A stretch of DNA of 64,000 nucleotides from Arachnopeziza araneosa (lineage: Eukaryota; Ascomycota; Leotiomycetes; Helotiales; Arachnopezizaceae): assembly GCA_003988855.1 (NCBI GenBank), contig QYAI01000097.1, positions 1-64,000 on the forward strand, given 5' to 3'. This document shows, piece after piece, positions 11,101 through 21,285 of the stretch (positions are counted from its first letter, which is position 1; every line of letters starts with the position of its first letter). The position numbers and the translations under genes are program-made. The notes below the pieces were generated by a model, which did not search any database, was not told the origin of the DNA, and saw only the letters and a list, made by a program, of their open reading frames with translations.

Positions 11101-14100
11101 GAGTAAAGAAAGACGGGGCTTCTCCGATCGAGGCATCTCCTGAAGACCAAGATACGAATCAATGATCTTGGGTATATGATCCGGAATCTCGTTCGCCAAA
11201 TTCTGGACTTGCGTTGAGAGAATTGTACAACACAAGCGGACTTGATCTCTCCACTGCTGATTGTAGTCGTTTGTCTTACCCCAATGTGGCGCAATCCATC
11301 GGACAGTGTTCATACACAACGCCTGTCGCTGTTCCGGTTGTGAAAACAAATCCAACTTTGAATAGTTGATGATCAAAACAAGCTTATATAAAATCAGCTT
11401 TCCCTTGACGAGCGCACAGGAGTCCATGAAATCGATAGCAATATGAACAATCTCTTCAGTACTCAATAATCCAGTCAACTCCGGTAGCCACGTGTGGAAA
11501 TGTTGTGCAGCCAGAGTTTGACTACCCACGAGAATTGGTGCCGTATTCCGCATTAATCCCTCCAGCGCCTTAAAGATGCTTCCCAGAGATCTGGAAAATC
11601 CAGGAGATCCACTGGTAATTCCAATCCCAGCCTCCTTCTCAACTTGTTGACCTCTGGCTTGAGAAATGAACTTGAGGATTTGTCGAACAACCTTGAATGT
11701 GGCTCTCAGCTTTCTTGAGGTGTCAGGGTCCGAGGAATTTGCAAGTAGTCTGGTCAAAGATCGAACTAAGCAAGGGCAGGCGAAAGGATAGTTGAATTGG
11801 TTGTCGGCGTATTGATCGATAAGAGGTTCTAGGTTGAATCTTCGATCATGGGTGATGCTCAAAACTGTCACTAGAGACATAAAGATCAAGTCCTCAAACT
11901 CGTCATCACCAGCCTTGTCAACCAATATGCTGAAAATGGCATCGAGAACATCAGGCAAGAGCTTAACAATCTCAATTTCCGGAACGAAGGTTAAGCGTTT
12001 TAACAAGTCTTGAACTTCGGTTGCCTGCTGTTCTTTCCATTTCAACAGACCCAACAGGACTTTGTCTTGTGTCAAACGGGTGCTGCAGAGATAAGTCTGA
12101 ACTCTGAGGTTGCAGATAGCTCCAGTAATATCTGCATCCTTGTTCACGTCATCCTTTCCTCGGGCACTCCAAGGCAACTTCAGGTACCCACCAGTTGGGC
12201 TACCCCTACCCCTAGGGGAATTGGTAGAGTCATCCCATCGGTACAATAGGAGATTGTGGTACCCATCGCGGATGAAAGCTTGCTGATCCCAAAGAGGCAT
12301 CCAAGATATCGCAAATGGTGAACCTGGAACATCGGACAGTGTCATAACCAGATGGCACCCCGGAACATCAGAAGTTGGGATAACCAGCTTAAGAGTTTGG
12401 CGCCAGGAATCACCTCGGCCCGTCACAGTTGACTGCCATGTAGTCTGTCCAATCTTGGCGTCCGAAGTGTGGTAAATAGCATGCTCAAGGCGTTCGCCAT
12501 TAAGTTTTCTTACTTCGAGCGTAACCTGAAGATTTTCACAAGCAATACTGTTGAGAAGAGGTGTAGCACCATTGAGACGGGAGAGAAGAGCTCGGTCAGG
12601 AATATATGCTTCATCGATTGTGATGTAGATGTCTGATCTTGGCTTGGTTGGCGCGCCAGAGAAACCCATTTTGTGTGTTGAGATGACACCGGAGAGAAGA
12701 GTGGGTGTTTCCTTGATCAGACCTTCAGCATCGGGTGCAACGAATGGCTTGAGTTGAATTTGCAGGCGTTCTGCTCGTCGAGACTTTTCAAAACGGGCAG
12801 ATCTTGAGGTCATGAGCTCTCTAATCACTTCTTCCCATCCTTCGCCAACATCTTCCAATTTCTCGTTGTGTCCAGGAACAGCTGGAGACCAGACACTAAT
12901 GACTTGCTCCACTTCCTCGTTATGCTTCAGGATCGGGCTGATATTAAGAACACCGATTCCAACAGTTCGCTGAACTGTTCTAGAGTTGGGGGACTTATTT
13001 TCTGAGGTGGTCCACTTCGAACGCTGGGAACCAGCAGTTTTAGGTGGACCGTCTCGACTCTCAGGTGTTGATTCCGTGGCCTCGTTCAACGAATCCAACT
13101 TATTCGAGATAGGAGAGTTCTTTGAGTACTTGCTCTGAGACTTGTTTCCCCACATCAAACTTCTCCTACCACTTGCTCTCCCAATTGATCCAACCATTGA
13201 TGGCTGGTAAGAATTTCCGCCATCTCTACCGGCTCTGGATCCTGGCTTGGTAATTGCTACTTGATGAGATGAGAGTACTTTCACAACCAGATAGAGCTCA
13301 AGATGTGCTGATGTTGAATCTCCGACATCATGACTAGCAAAGTCTGCAAAGAGTGTTCGCATATTGCCTTGTTTGGCTAGATCAGACAGATCCCCGCTAG
13401 CTGGAACATCTACCACATAACTCTCGGTCAATGGAGTCACAGCCTCTTTAGCAGTTTTTGCCGCAAGGAAAAACACTAACGTGGTAGGCTCTGTGGATGC
13501 ACCGACAAAAGTCTTCACGTCAAGAAGCAAATGATGGAGTGACAGATTCTCTGCTCCGGCAGGATGCGGTGGTTCGTCAAGCAAGCTCATCATGCTTTGC
13601 AATCTGGTGATCTCGACAGCAGAGTCCTCTCCTGTCAACAATCGCCCGCTCTCTTCAGGATCCCGCACAATTACCTCGCCATTGAACGCCTTATTTCCAC
13701 GAACAAGATCCCAAACCGTCTTCTCCCGCAGTCGAGTCAATTCGTGTTTTGTGAGAACTTTGTGGAGGATTTGGCGACGCGCATAGTCAAGCGACTGGAG
13801 CAGACCAGACATATTATCTAGCGCAGGGTATTTCCTTGACAACAACAACTCGTGAAGATTCTTGTCGTGCCATTCTCGCAAACAGGACGCAATCTCATCA
13901 ACCAAGGGTTCAGACGCGGAAGTTGGCGTTTCGTCCCCAATCTTCAGCATAGGTACCGGAGCTTGAGGTTTCGGACTGCTCGGATCGCGGGGTCCTTGTT
14001 GTACTACTGCCAGACTTGTTTTCTTCTTGATTTTGCTTCTCCGCTTGTCAGGGTTTCCATTGACAACAGTCTTCTTCTTCAATCCTCTAGGGGCCTTGAC

Positions 14101-14478
14101 TGCTAGGTTGTCCACGAGTGGGTCGATGTTCTCTTGCTCTCCACCATTTACTCCATTAGTCTCACCTTCGTTATATCCTTCCCCAAGACGTTCTCGCAGA
14201 CTGGCACTGTCTTCTTCTCCTAAGAGTTCTCGAACCTCGACACATATTCTTGGAAAGATGCCAGTGAATATTCTGGCTTCAAGGACCTGCCCTTTGGAAC
14301 TGGTAAGGCCGGCAAGAAGTGACGGTGCTGCTTGCAGATAGCCTCTGTACCAATTGCCATTCTGTTCGATGATGTAGAGTTCGTCGCCGACCTGTAATGG
14401 AAGGTCTTCGGGCTGCTCCGCCTTGAAAGGATATGTTGCGACTGCATATGCAATACGTTGGACCGGTTCCCAGGGCAT
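8115..14478 (-). CDS. DOCK-family guanine-nucleotide exchange factor (SH3, DHR-1, DHR-2)
   Basis: Two exons, 14478..8964 and 8914..8115, with a 49-nt GTAAAT...CAG intron, give 2104 residues. I take the ATG at 14478 because the SH3 domain starts just after it (AYAVATYPFKAEQPEDLPLQ, then WYRGYL, residues about 10-60); the longer open frame adds an unrelated hydrophobic stretch. A C2-like DHR-1 domain lies near residues 610-750 (PRSDIYITIDEAYIPDRALL). The catalytic DHR-2 region covers about 1450-1830, including KSALAAYEELETQYRDN and PHYFRVVFRGLGF. The last 270 residues are Ser/Arg-rich. The family activates Rac/Cdc42 GTPases; budding yeast Dck1 works with the ELMO protein Lmo1. The size matches fungal DOCK proteins. 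It likely acts in polarity and actin control. Confidence 0.95.
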
Positions 14479-15642
14479 CTTGGCGCGTGAATTGGCTGCT
14501 GGGACGCGTTGAGTAATTGTTCGATGATCAGAATACAAGCATGAGGAATTGAAGTTGTTTGCTTGTGGGAAGCAGTCGTGGTGTGTCTCTATTGCCAGAG
14601 AGACCGATGCGAGAAAAGGAAGAAAGAGGAGTTTTGAAGTCAAAGCGTACAGGATATTCTGTTCAAGGCGCGCGCTCCTTGGTACTGCCGCTCCGACCGC
14701 CTTTGTGGGTGGTGTTGATGACCTTCCTCTCTAGTCTTATTAAAAAAGAGCAAGAAGAAGAAGAGGAAGATGGGTTCAGGAGCGCCGGCGGAGACACCAC
14801 TGCAACAGACGGTTCGAAGAACAATTTGTGAATGTCTTAGACGAATTGCTTTTTTTGTTGATTTTGGGCGTCTTGTTTGATGTTCAGGCCGTTCGTATCG
14901 GAACTGGCTCCTTATCGGTCCCGACGCTAGTAATTCAGGGGTGGAAGTTGGGGACGTGCACGTGCTGATAGAGCGGTGCAGATGCAGGGGAACAGACAGG
15001 ACGCTCTTCTCCTTCTTCTTTTCCTTCATCTCTTCCCCATCATTTCGGAGTGAAGGATATACTCTTCTAACTCTAACCTCAATTCCGGTGACGAGAACCA
15101 ACATCAGCTCCTTCAATGGAGCGTCAATTTGACCTAATATTGGATCTCCTGCACCTTGGCCAAATCGAGAGATTACAGTTCAGAAAGCAGCCATGTCGAC
15201 CTATTTAGAGTGGCCTATTGAGGTTAATCGAAGCGCCACAACGCCGAGCGATCAACATTCAGCGCCAAGGGTAGCGAAAAGGGGTATCAAAAGCATCATT
15301 TCTTCCGATTCGAGACAGCATCACTAATCAAACATAGAATGGCTACAAAATCTTCAAATTGGACACCCAAAATCGAACTTCAACAATTTTCTGCTGCTTT
15401 CAATCCCATCTTCATCTCGTAATTTTTATTCCATTTTCGGAAGACCGTGCTATCGAAGACATGCTGTACATGACCAGCAAGAGAACCCAACTCAGACCGG
15501 ACAACTCACTCGCTAGAAGCTGCTGTATCTATCATCTCTCGTCTCAAGTTCAACACACTAGATCCTCCATCTGTGATGTCGTCTAGCCTGCATGATAAGA
15601 CTACCAACCCAGTGGGAAATCTCCTTTTCCCCGTTTTCGCAT
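14479..15642. other. Promoter region of the DOCK gene and 3' flank of the transporter gene
   Basis: No gene is supported. C/T-rich blocks occur near 15000-15060, and the long minus-strand frame here is Arg/Lys/Ser-rich with no domain. The region would carry the DOCK promoter and the 3' UTR of the CCC1-type gene. Confidence 0.5.
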
Positions 15643-16738
15643 CTAACTCGGAAGTTGCCAACCGAAAGACGGTCCAAGTTGTTTCTTTAGATCTCCCTTG
15701 GCTCCAAGTCCCAAAGCTACTGGACTTCTCGAATCGACGGCTCTCACGATCCCATAACTAGTCGCCGCCGCTAAACATCCGATCCCTAACGTCTGGACCG
15801 AGCCATACAGCCCCGCTCTCGTGGTACCAATTGTCACATAGTTCTTGACGAAGCCGAAGATGCAAAGGATTACGACTGTGATAGCGATTGAGACGAATAG
15901 CGCGTGGGAGACGTTCTTCATCGCGAAGTAGGGCGTCATTGGGATGAGACCACCTAGCGCTGATGAGCCTTCTATTACAAATGACGGAACGAAAGGGAGG
16001 AAACCGATCCAAACAACAAGACGCGTCCTTGAGTTGGAAGATCTTGAAGAGTGAGCGGAATCATACCAACAAAGTAAGCAATCCCCATCGTCGCCGCCGA
16101 GATCCACGCCCTTCCCACAGCCGGCTTCTCTAGCTTAAGCTCAAAGTCCATCATGAACTATCTTTTTATCAGCTTGCCATATCCTCTTTTATTATCAAAC
16201 ACATACCTTAACCCACATCTCCACATCCCTTACCAAAGCCTCTACAACGGGTAACGTCGCCTCTCTGCTTACCTGATACCTCCCTAAAATTTCAAAGATC
16301 TCTTCTCTCTCATCATCTGGCCTGGTCCTAACCTCCTCTCTCTCCCGTTTTTCTTCACAGAGGTAATGATCCCTCTCCGTCACGGCAGCTAGGTAGGCAC
16401 CTAAACCCATGGAAATAGCTCCAGAGAAGAGTTCTGCGAGGCCAGAGATAATCACAATCTTTGAACTACCTAGTCTTTTGGTGTTATTAGAAATGAGTTA
16501 ATGGTAAAGGGGGAAATTGGGAAGGAAGCAATGAGACGTACGAAGAAAGTCCAGCAGTCAATGCGAAAGGAACGGTAAGTCCGTCTGCAAATCCGATGAT
16601 GATATCACGGATTACATTGCCGTGTTCAGAGTGATTCTCTGAGCGAACAGTGGAGATTTTACCGTTTCGGCGGACAGGTTGGATTGATTCGATCAGAGGC
16701 TCCGAAGGTAGCGATGCAGTTGGATCCATGGCTGTCAT
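15643..16738 (-). CDS. CCC1: Vacuolar Fe2+/Mn2+ transporter, CCC1/VIT1 family
   Basis: Four exons, 16738..16542, 16474..16207, 16157..16067 and 15953..15643, give 288 residues; introns are 67, 49 and 113 nt. Splicing restores the family core: DIIIGFADGLTVPFALTAGL, then LGSSKIVIISGLAELFSGAI with SMGLGAYLAA, a soluble Glu-rich segment (EREEVRTRPDDEREEIFEIL), then GGLIPMTPYFAMK and two final helices. Five membrane spans with a cytosolic metal-binding loop between the second and third are characteristic of CCC1/VIT1, which exchanges protons for iron or manganese across the vacuolar membrane. All key segments are present and nothing looks broken. Two in-frame ATGs (16738, 16729) could start translation. 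Confidence 0.95.
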
Positions 16739-17258
16739 GGTGTGACTGTGAGGTGGTTGATGTAGGTATATTTTGCGAGCCTCTTCACTCTTCTTTGTTT
16801 CACAACTCCAATCGAATCCTTGCTCAAAGACTAAACCAATTGGATTTCGAAAAACGTAATTGGGTTCCCTCAAGACACAAAGGTAACCATGTTGCAAATA
16901 TCAGGTGTACCTGTACTATTTGTACTTCCATTCCAAGCAAATCACAAATCACCCAACTTCCAACGCCTGTCATTCAGCAGTCATAATTTCCTGTTGCAAA
17001 CACCCCGCATTCTTCCTCTATCCTCAGCCAATGACAAAAACACAACAGCACATCATGTAACACGGATTTACTTACAAGCAACCCCGTCGGGAACTAGACT
17101 AGCCAATCACAAGTGATGTTTTGGTCAGCTTGATTTTCAAGAACCTGATTCTTATCCTTTATTGCGCATTAATTTATATCTAACACAGCACATACGTACA
17201 AGCATAATTCCATTGAACTGTATCATCCATCTGACTTTCCTAGTTCCTCTCCTCATTA
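16739..17258. other. Promoter of the CCC1-type gene and 3' flank of TSC13
   Basis: Both neighbours are on the minus strand, so this holds the transporter promoter and the end of TSC13. I saw no further gene and no clear iron-responsive GATA cluster on inspection. Confidence 0.4.
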
Positions 17259-18311
17259 CTAACTGAACAAATACTTAATCACCCACCCCGGACTTGGGAA
17301 AAGTGCATATCTCTTCTTCTTATACTTATCGGGAAACTCGGTCCTCAGAGCTTTCTCTTTCTGCCATGCCCACAGATTCATCTGGAACCCCGCCACAACA
17401 TTAAAGAGCACCGTCGCCCAACTCTTCGTCACGAGCGCAATGCCGGTCCATGCTATCAGCTCAAATAAGTAATTCGGGCACGTTACAAGGCCAAAACCAT
17501 AGCCTTGGGGAATAGCTCTTTCAGTTCCGCCTTTACTGCGGAGTTTGGAGAGGGTTTGGTGGGTTATGAAATTGGACACTTCGCCGTAGATATACAGCAC
17601 AATTCCAACGATGTTGATGTAATCAATAGTCGGGGAAGACAGTTGGGTGTATGACGAGGGAGAGTATATCCAATATGCAATGTTGACTCCCGATAATAAC
17701 CAGTAGTGTGCGGAGTTCTTGAAGATGTTGAATAAGGGCATGGTGCTAAGGGAGAAACGGTGCACGTAAAGAGTTTCATATTCGCGCTTCAGGAAGTGAC
17801 CAAGGATCATGAAGAGGGAAAGATATTGAGATGGAGAGAGGGGAGGGAGAGAGTTGGAGCGGTAAATGTAGGGTCGTAGACCGATGAAGGCTATGTGGAT
17901 TAGGATCGGGCCTAGGTATTCGATTATGAAGACTGTGCTCCACGATAATTGGGGTCCTTCAGAAGGTCAGCATTGTCCTCCATGCAAAACAAAGAAGAAA
18001 TACCTAGATCTTTCACAAGGATTTCCTTTATGGAGAGAACGTCTTGGTTGCTGCTTATAAGAGCTTTGCGGTCTTTGAGGAGCTTCTTGGAAACGGGATT
18101 GTAGAGACCGAAACGCTCTGGGTCGCGCCCGCCCGATTTCCGGGAGAGTATATTCTTGACATCTTGCACACTTGTCTTGTCTGTTATCTCGATGTTTGCT
18201 GGGAGTTTCTTGATTGGGGTTTTTGCTGCTGGTGGGATGTCAGCTGTTGTCGCGTTGAGGAGTAGAGTAACTACAGCGATTTGAAATCTTCAGGGTGATT
18301 GGAGGTGCCAT
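17259..18311 (-). CDS. TSC13: Very-long-chain trans-2-enoyl-CoA reductase
   Basis: Three exons, 18311..18275, 18225..18004 and 17956..17259, give 318 residues, close to the usual 310. The first exon encodes only MAPPITLKISNR plus one base; a 49-nt intron then joins it to KTPIKKLPANIEITDKTSVQ, the ubiquitin-like N-terminal domain of the family. A nearer acceptor would leave an implausible 31-nt intron. The membrane part contains SWSTVFIIEYLGPILIH, YGFGLVTCPNYLFELIAWTG and the C-terminal KKRYALFPSPGWVIKYLF motif of the steroid-5-alpha-reductase fold. The enzyme performs the last, NADPH-dependent step of each fatty-acid elongation cycle in the ER. It is essential in yeast. An ELO condensing enzyme of the same cycle lies 24 kb away (42301-43379). 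Confidence 0.93.
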
Positions 18312-19853
18312 GGTGAGTTTATCGATGCTGCAGATGATGTGGGAGAATTCCGCAAGCCGATGAAGGAGTGTGGTGGCCGCAATTGAGAGAGAGAGGTGAT
18401 CCTTGAATTTATGGTGTGGTTTTTTGGTTGAGAAATAAAAAGTCCGGACCGGAATAACATGATCGGCTTCGGGATAGGGAGGCTCTTCCGCTCGCTACCA
18501 AGTGCTGGTCGCAATTTCCTGAGCAAACTACCTAGTATCATCTCCCATCTATCATTTCCTTTCTCGTCGCTTTGCGCTGTTTACTTTTGCAACCTTCTTA
18601 TGCATAGAAGCATGCATTATTCTTCGTCGAGGCCAGTGCTTGAGTAGAGTAGTTCCGCCAATTCTGTGACTATCTCCCTACCTGTAAATATGTTGTGGGG
18701 TCAATGAAATAAGGGTTGTCCGCGCCACAACGTTGAAATTCAGAGCAGAAGTCGGTCTTTTACAAGAAGAATTGTGAAGTAAATCCAGCCTTCATATTGA
18801 ATTTTCTCGGCTGAACACCCCTGTTGCCATTTACACGCAGGGAGTTACCATTGTCCCCTCTGCTTCATTTACACTGCTTCTTATCCTAATGTGGAAATAT
18901 ACAAACAGGGTTTCCTTGCCATAAACAGAAAATATTACGAGCTGATTCTTAAAACAAAGACACTCTTAAATGCTTGATCAAGGACGTCATCCTCTACCGT
19001 CGATGTCACGAAAGCATGCGTATTCGTTCAATAACCTTTCAATATGCTTTAACAAATAAAGCTGAGAAGTTTTTTCAGGCTTCGAATTTGAGAAAGCCAT
19101 AACAGCCTCCGCAGCCAATCTCATGCCTCACAAAACGAGTATCATGATGTTTTAACACATCGCGCTCTTATGGACTCGTCTTTTGAAGCCATGCATTCTC
19201 CATTTAGTCAAGTTTTGAAAAGCAACAGATACGCTTGAATAGATACTCCAAGATCTTAGCTAAGCACGTGTTAAAACCGAAAACACTCATAACTTTGGTC
19301 GCTTCGTTGCAGACTGTGGCGGCCAAGGGGGGGTGTCAGAACCCCATGAGCTCCGTGGAGTTCCTCGTAATTCGCGTACCAAAATAATGACTATTGGTCA
19401 AGAATCAACTTGTGAAACGATCTCTAGAGCACCCAATGAGTTTCGTATTCCTGGAGACGGATGTTAATGAGGGATTCAAGTTAGTACTTGAACCAAAACT
19501 TGAAATACGTCCCTTATTCTGCATTAATAGTAGGAACTATTCATATTAGCAGAGAGGTTTATGATGTAGTTTTTCCAAACGTCATTGCTTAACAGGAAAT
19601 GATTTGGAGCAGAGGAAAAATTATTAATATCATTATTAAAACCTATATCTTTATTGAATCTTGAAGCAATAAACTGTTGGGGATTTAAAACTATCGAAGA
19701 CTTGCAAGATATCAAATAAAGTACATTTAAATCCAAATTAAATAGCACGAGTCAATCAACAAAAACGCTGACTCTAGGAGGTATAACTAAACCAAAAAAA
19801 AATACGCTTTATACAAAAGATTTATATTACAATTGCAGAAATTCTTCATACAC
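18312..19853. other. Intergenic, AT-rich toward the right end
   Basis: The part from about 19480 to 19853 is markedly AT-rich (runs such as attattaatatcattattaa), unlike the flanking genes. No protein or transposon remnant is recognisable. It borders the gasdermin-like gene and may be a mutated repeat. Confidence 0.5.
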
Positions 19854-20885
19854 TTAAGATTTCCCGCCAAAAACAGTTTCAGGAGCTTTGAAAACATAAG
19901 GCAGACTCTCCACACCTCCTTCCTCTACACGGGTACTAGTAGTTGACCGAACTTCAGAATCCGCGTTGGTAGCATTCTGTGGTTCAGAAGCTCCGGTTTC
20001 GTCCGCTAGCGTATTGGTATTTGTTCTGGAGCCAGGTTCACTTCCGGGCTCGCTGTCACTGCTGCTTCCGCTCCCAGCAAAAAGTCTCGCTCCTGGAGAA
20101 GTATCGACATATATCTCATATTCCACATCGTCGGCGTGTTTCTTGCTACTCCTTGGTATGTGAAAGAACTTGGTCTTTTTTGGAGCATTTTTCTTTTGCA
20201 CGGGTTGTAGTCCAACTTCTGTATAGGCCACGGCGAAGACGCTGACGGCATCGATATTAAACTCTCCTGTCCTGATGTTGCCATCTTGATATCCAGCTCC
20301 AACAGTAACATCCAAGGTGCCAGTGGGGTCACCAATTGCCTCGCTAATGGGGGCTACGAGACCTGCGCCGACGCCTCGTTCTCGTGTGTCTTCAACTTGG
20401 ACGGTCAGCGACTTCGAGACGTAAATCCCAGTCACCATTCCTAATTTTCGTGTCTGTCCGTTATGCCATAGGACTTTCTCGGCGGCTGTTCTATACGCTT
20501 CGTTGGCCCATAGTTGTTTCAATTTGTCAGGGATGTTGCTCATATCGATGCGTTCAACGTTAATTGCGGATATGGTATGCGTTGCAGATGTTGCCTTTTG
20601 AGCTTTCTCTTCGAAGAAAGAAGTGACCTTCGCATGCTGATCTATGTCCTTGAAATCATTGAGGAGATAGTAAAGGGTGCTGTAAGGGACCCGATCGCTG
20701 GCGATGTCCGGGACAATATTCTGCGGTATCGAGGAGCCATTGGGCCCATCATTAGGTGGTGAAGTAATGGCAGTCGGGTTGGCTTTATCGACGACTATCC
20801 GTCCTAGCAACTTTTCCACCCAGTTTCCAGCGAGCGGAAAGTCGAGGATGTGGTATTTTCCCCGGATTTTATGTTCTGATGGCAT
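19854..20885 (-). CDS. Candidate gasdermin-like pore-forming protein
   Basis: This is a single exon of 343 residues from an ATG at 20885. Residues 1-40 look globular, 41-60 are a Pro/Asn-rich loop, and 61-228 look like a mixed alpha/beta domain. The core pattern is a strand (SAINVERIDM), a helix (PDKLKQLWANEAYRTAAEKV), a strand hairpin (KLGMVTGIYVSKSLTVQVE), a Gly/Ala-rich loop, and a final strand (NIDAVSVFAVAYTEVGLQPV). That order resembles the gasdermin N-terminal domain, where a strand after a helical arm reads like VVTEAV and the closing strand like SVLAFRV. The tail (residues 229-343) is basic, then acidic and Ser/Thr-rich, likely disordered. It lies back-to-back with a CHAT protease, a known neighbour type of fungal gasdermins. 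The fold is inferred; other pore formers are possible. Confidence 0.5.
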   Translation of the reverse strand: MPSEHKIRGKYHILDFPLAGNWVEKLLGRIVVDKANPTAITSPPNDGPNGSSIPQNIVPDIASDRVPYSTLYYLLNDFKDIDQHAKVTSFFEEKAQKATSATHTISAINVERIDMSNIPDKLKQLWANEAYRTAAEKVLWHNGQTRKLGMVTGIYVSKSLTVQVEDTRERGVGAGLVAPISEAIGDPTGTLDVTVGAGYQDGNIRTGEFNIDAVSVFAVAYTEVGLQPVQKKNAPKKTKFFHIPRSSKKHADDVEYEIYVDTSPGARLFAGSGSSSDSEPGSEPGSRTNTNTLADETGASEPQNATNADSEVRSTTSTRVEEGGVESLPYVFKAPETVFGGKS

Positions 20886-21285
20886 TTTGACAAGGGGCGG
20901 GTCGGCACGATGAGCGAAGGATTTAAGCTGGAGATCGACGTGGTTGGGACCCTCGTCTGAGGCAGAAAGACTGAATCTTGGTAGACTCGAACGGCTTATT
21001 CAGGCTTCCCACAAGGATTTGGTCGCCCTCTGGTCTTTAGAAAGCTGTTTGGAGAGGAGCAAGGCTTTTAAGCATTTTCCCTTCTACACCGCGGAGTCAC
21101 GATGGCGCAGCTCAGCTCGGGCAGCAGCACAGCCCGGTTCAGGGCTTCCGGACGCGGCCCTGCAAGCCACAGCGCGTCTTCATGCCGGGGGCTGAAAAAG
21201 TACTCGAGCCTCATTGAGATCCTCTCCTTGCGAGGGCCACTGATCATTTCCAACATGTTGCAAGGGAAGATGCTGCAGAGTGCGC
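20886..21285. promoter_or_regulatory. Shared bidirectional promoter of the gasdermin-like and CHAT genes
   Basis: Only 400 bp separate the two divergent start codons (20885 minus, 21286 plus), so their promoters must overlap. This arrangement favours co-expression of a pore former with its protease. I see no clear TATA box or named operator. Confidence 0.55.

Noticed and set aside
18244..18274. A 31-nt intron at the start of TSC13 using the first downstream AG
   Set aside because: The next acceptor gives a normal 49-nt intron and a better match to the family N-terminus (NRSKTPIKKLP).
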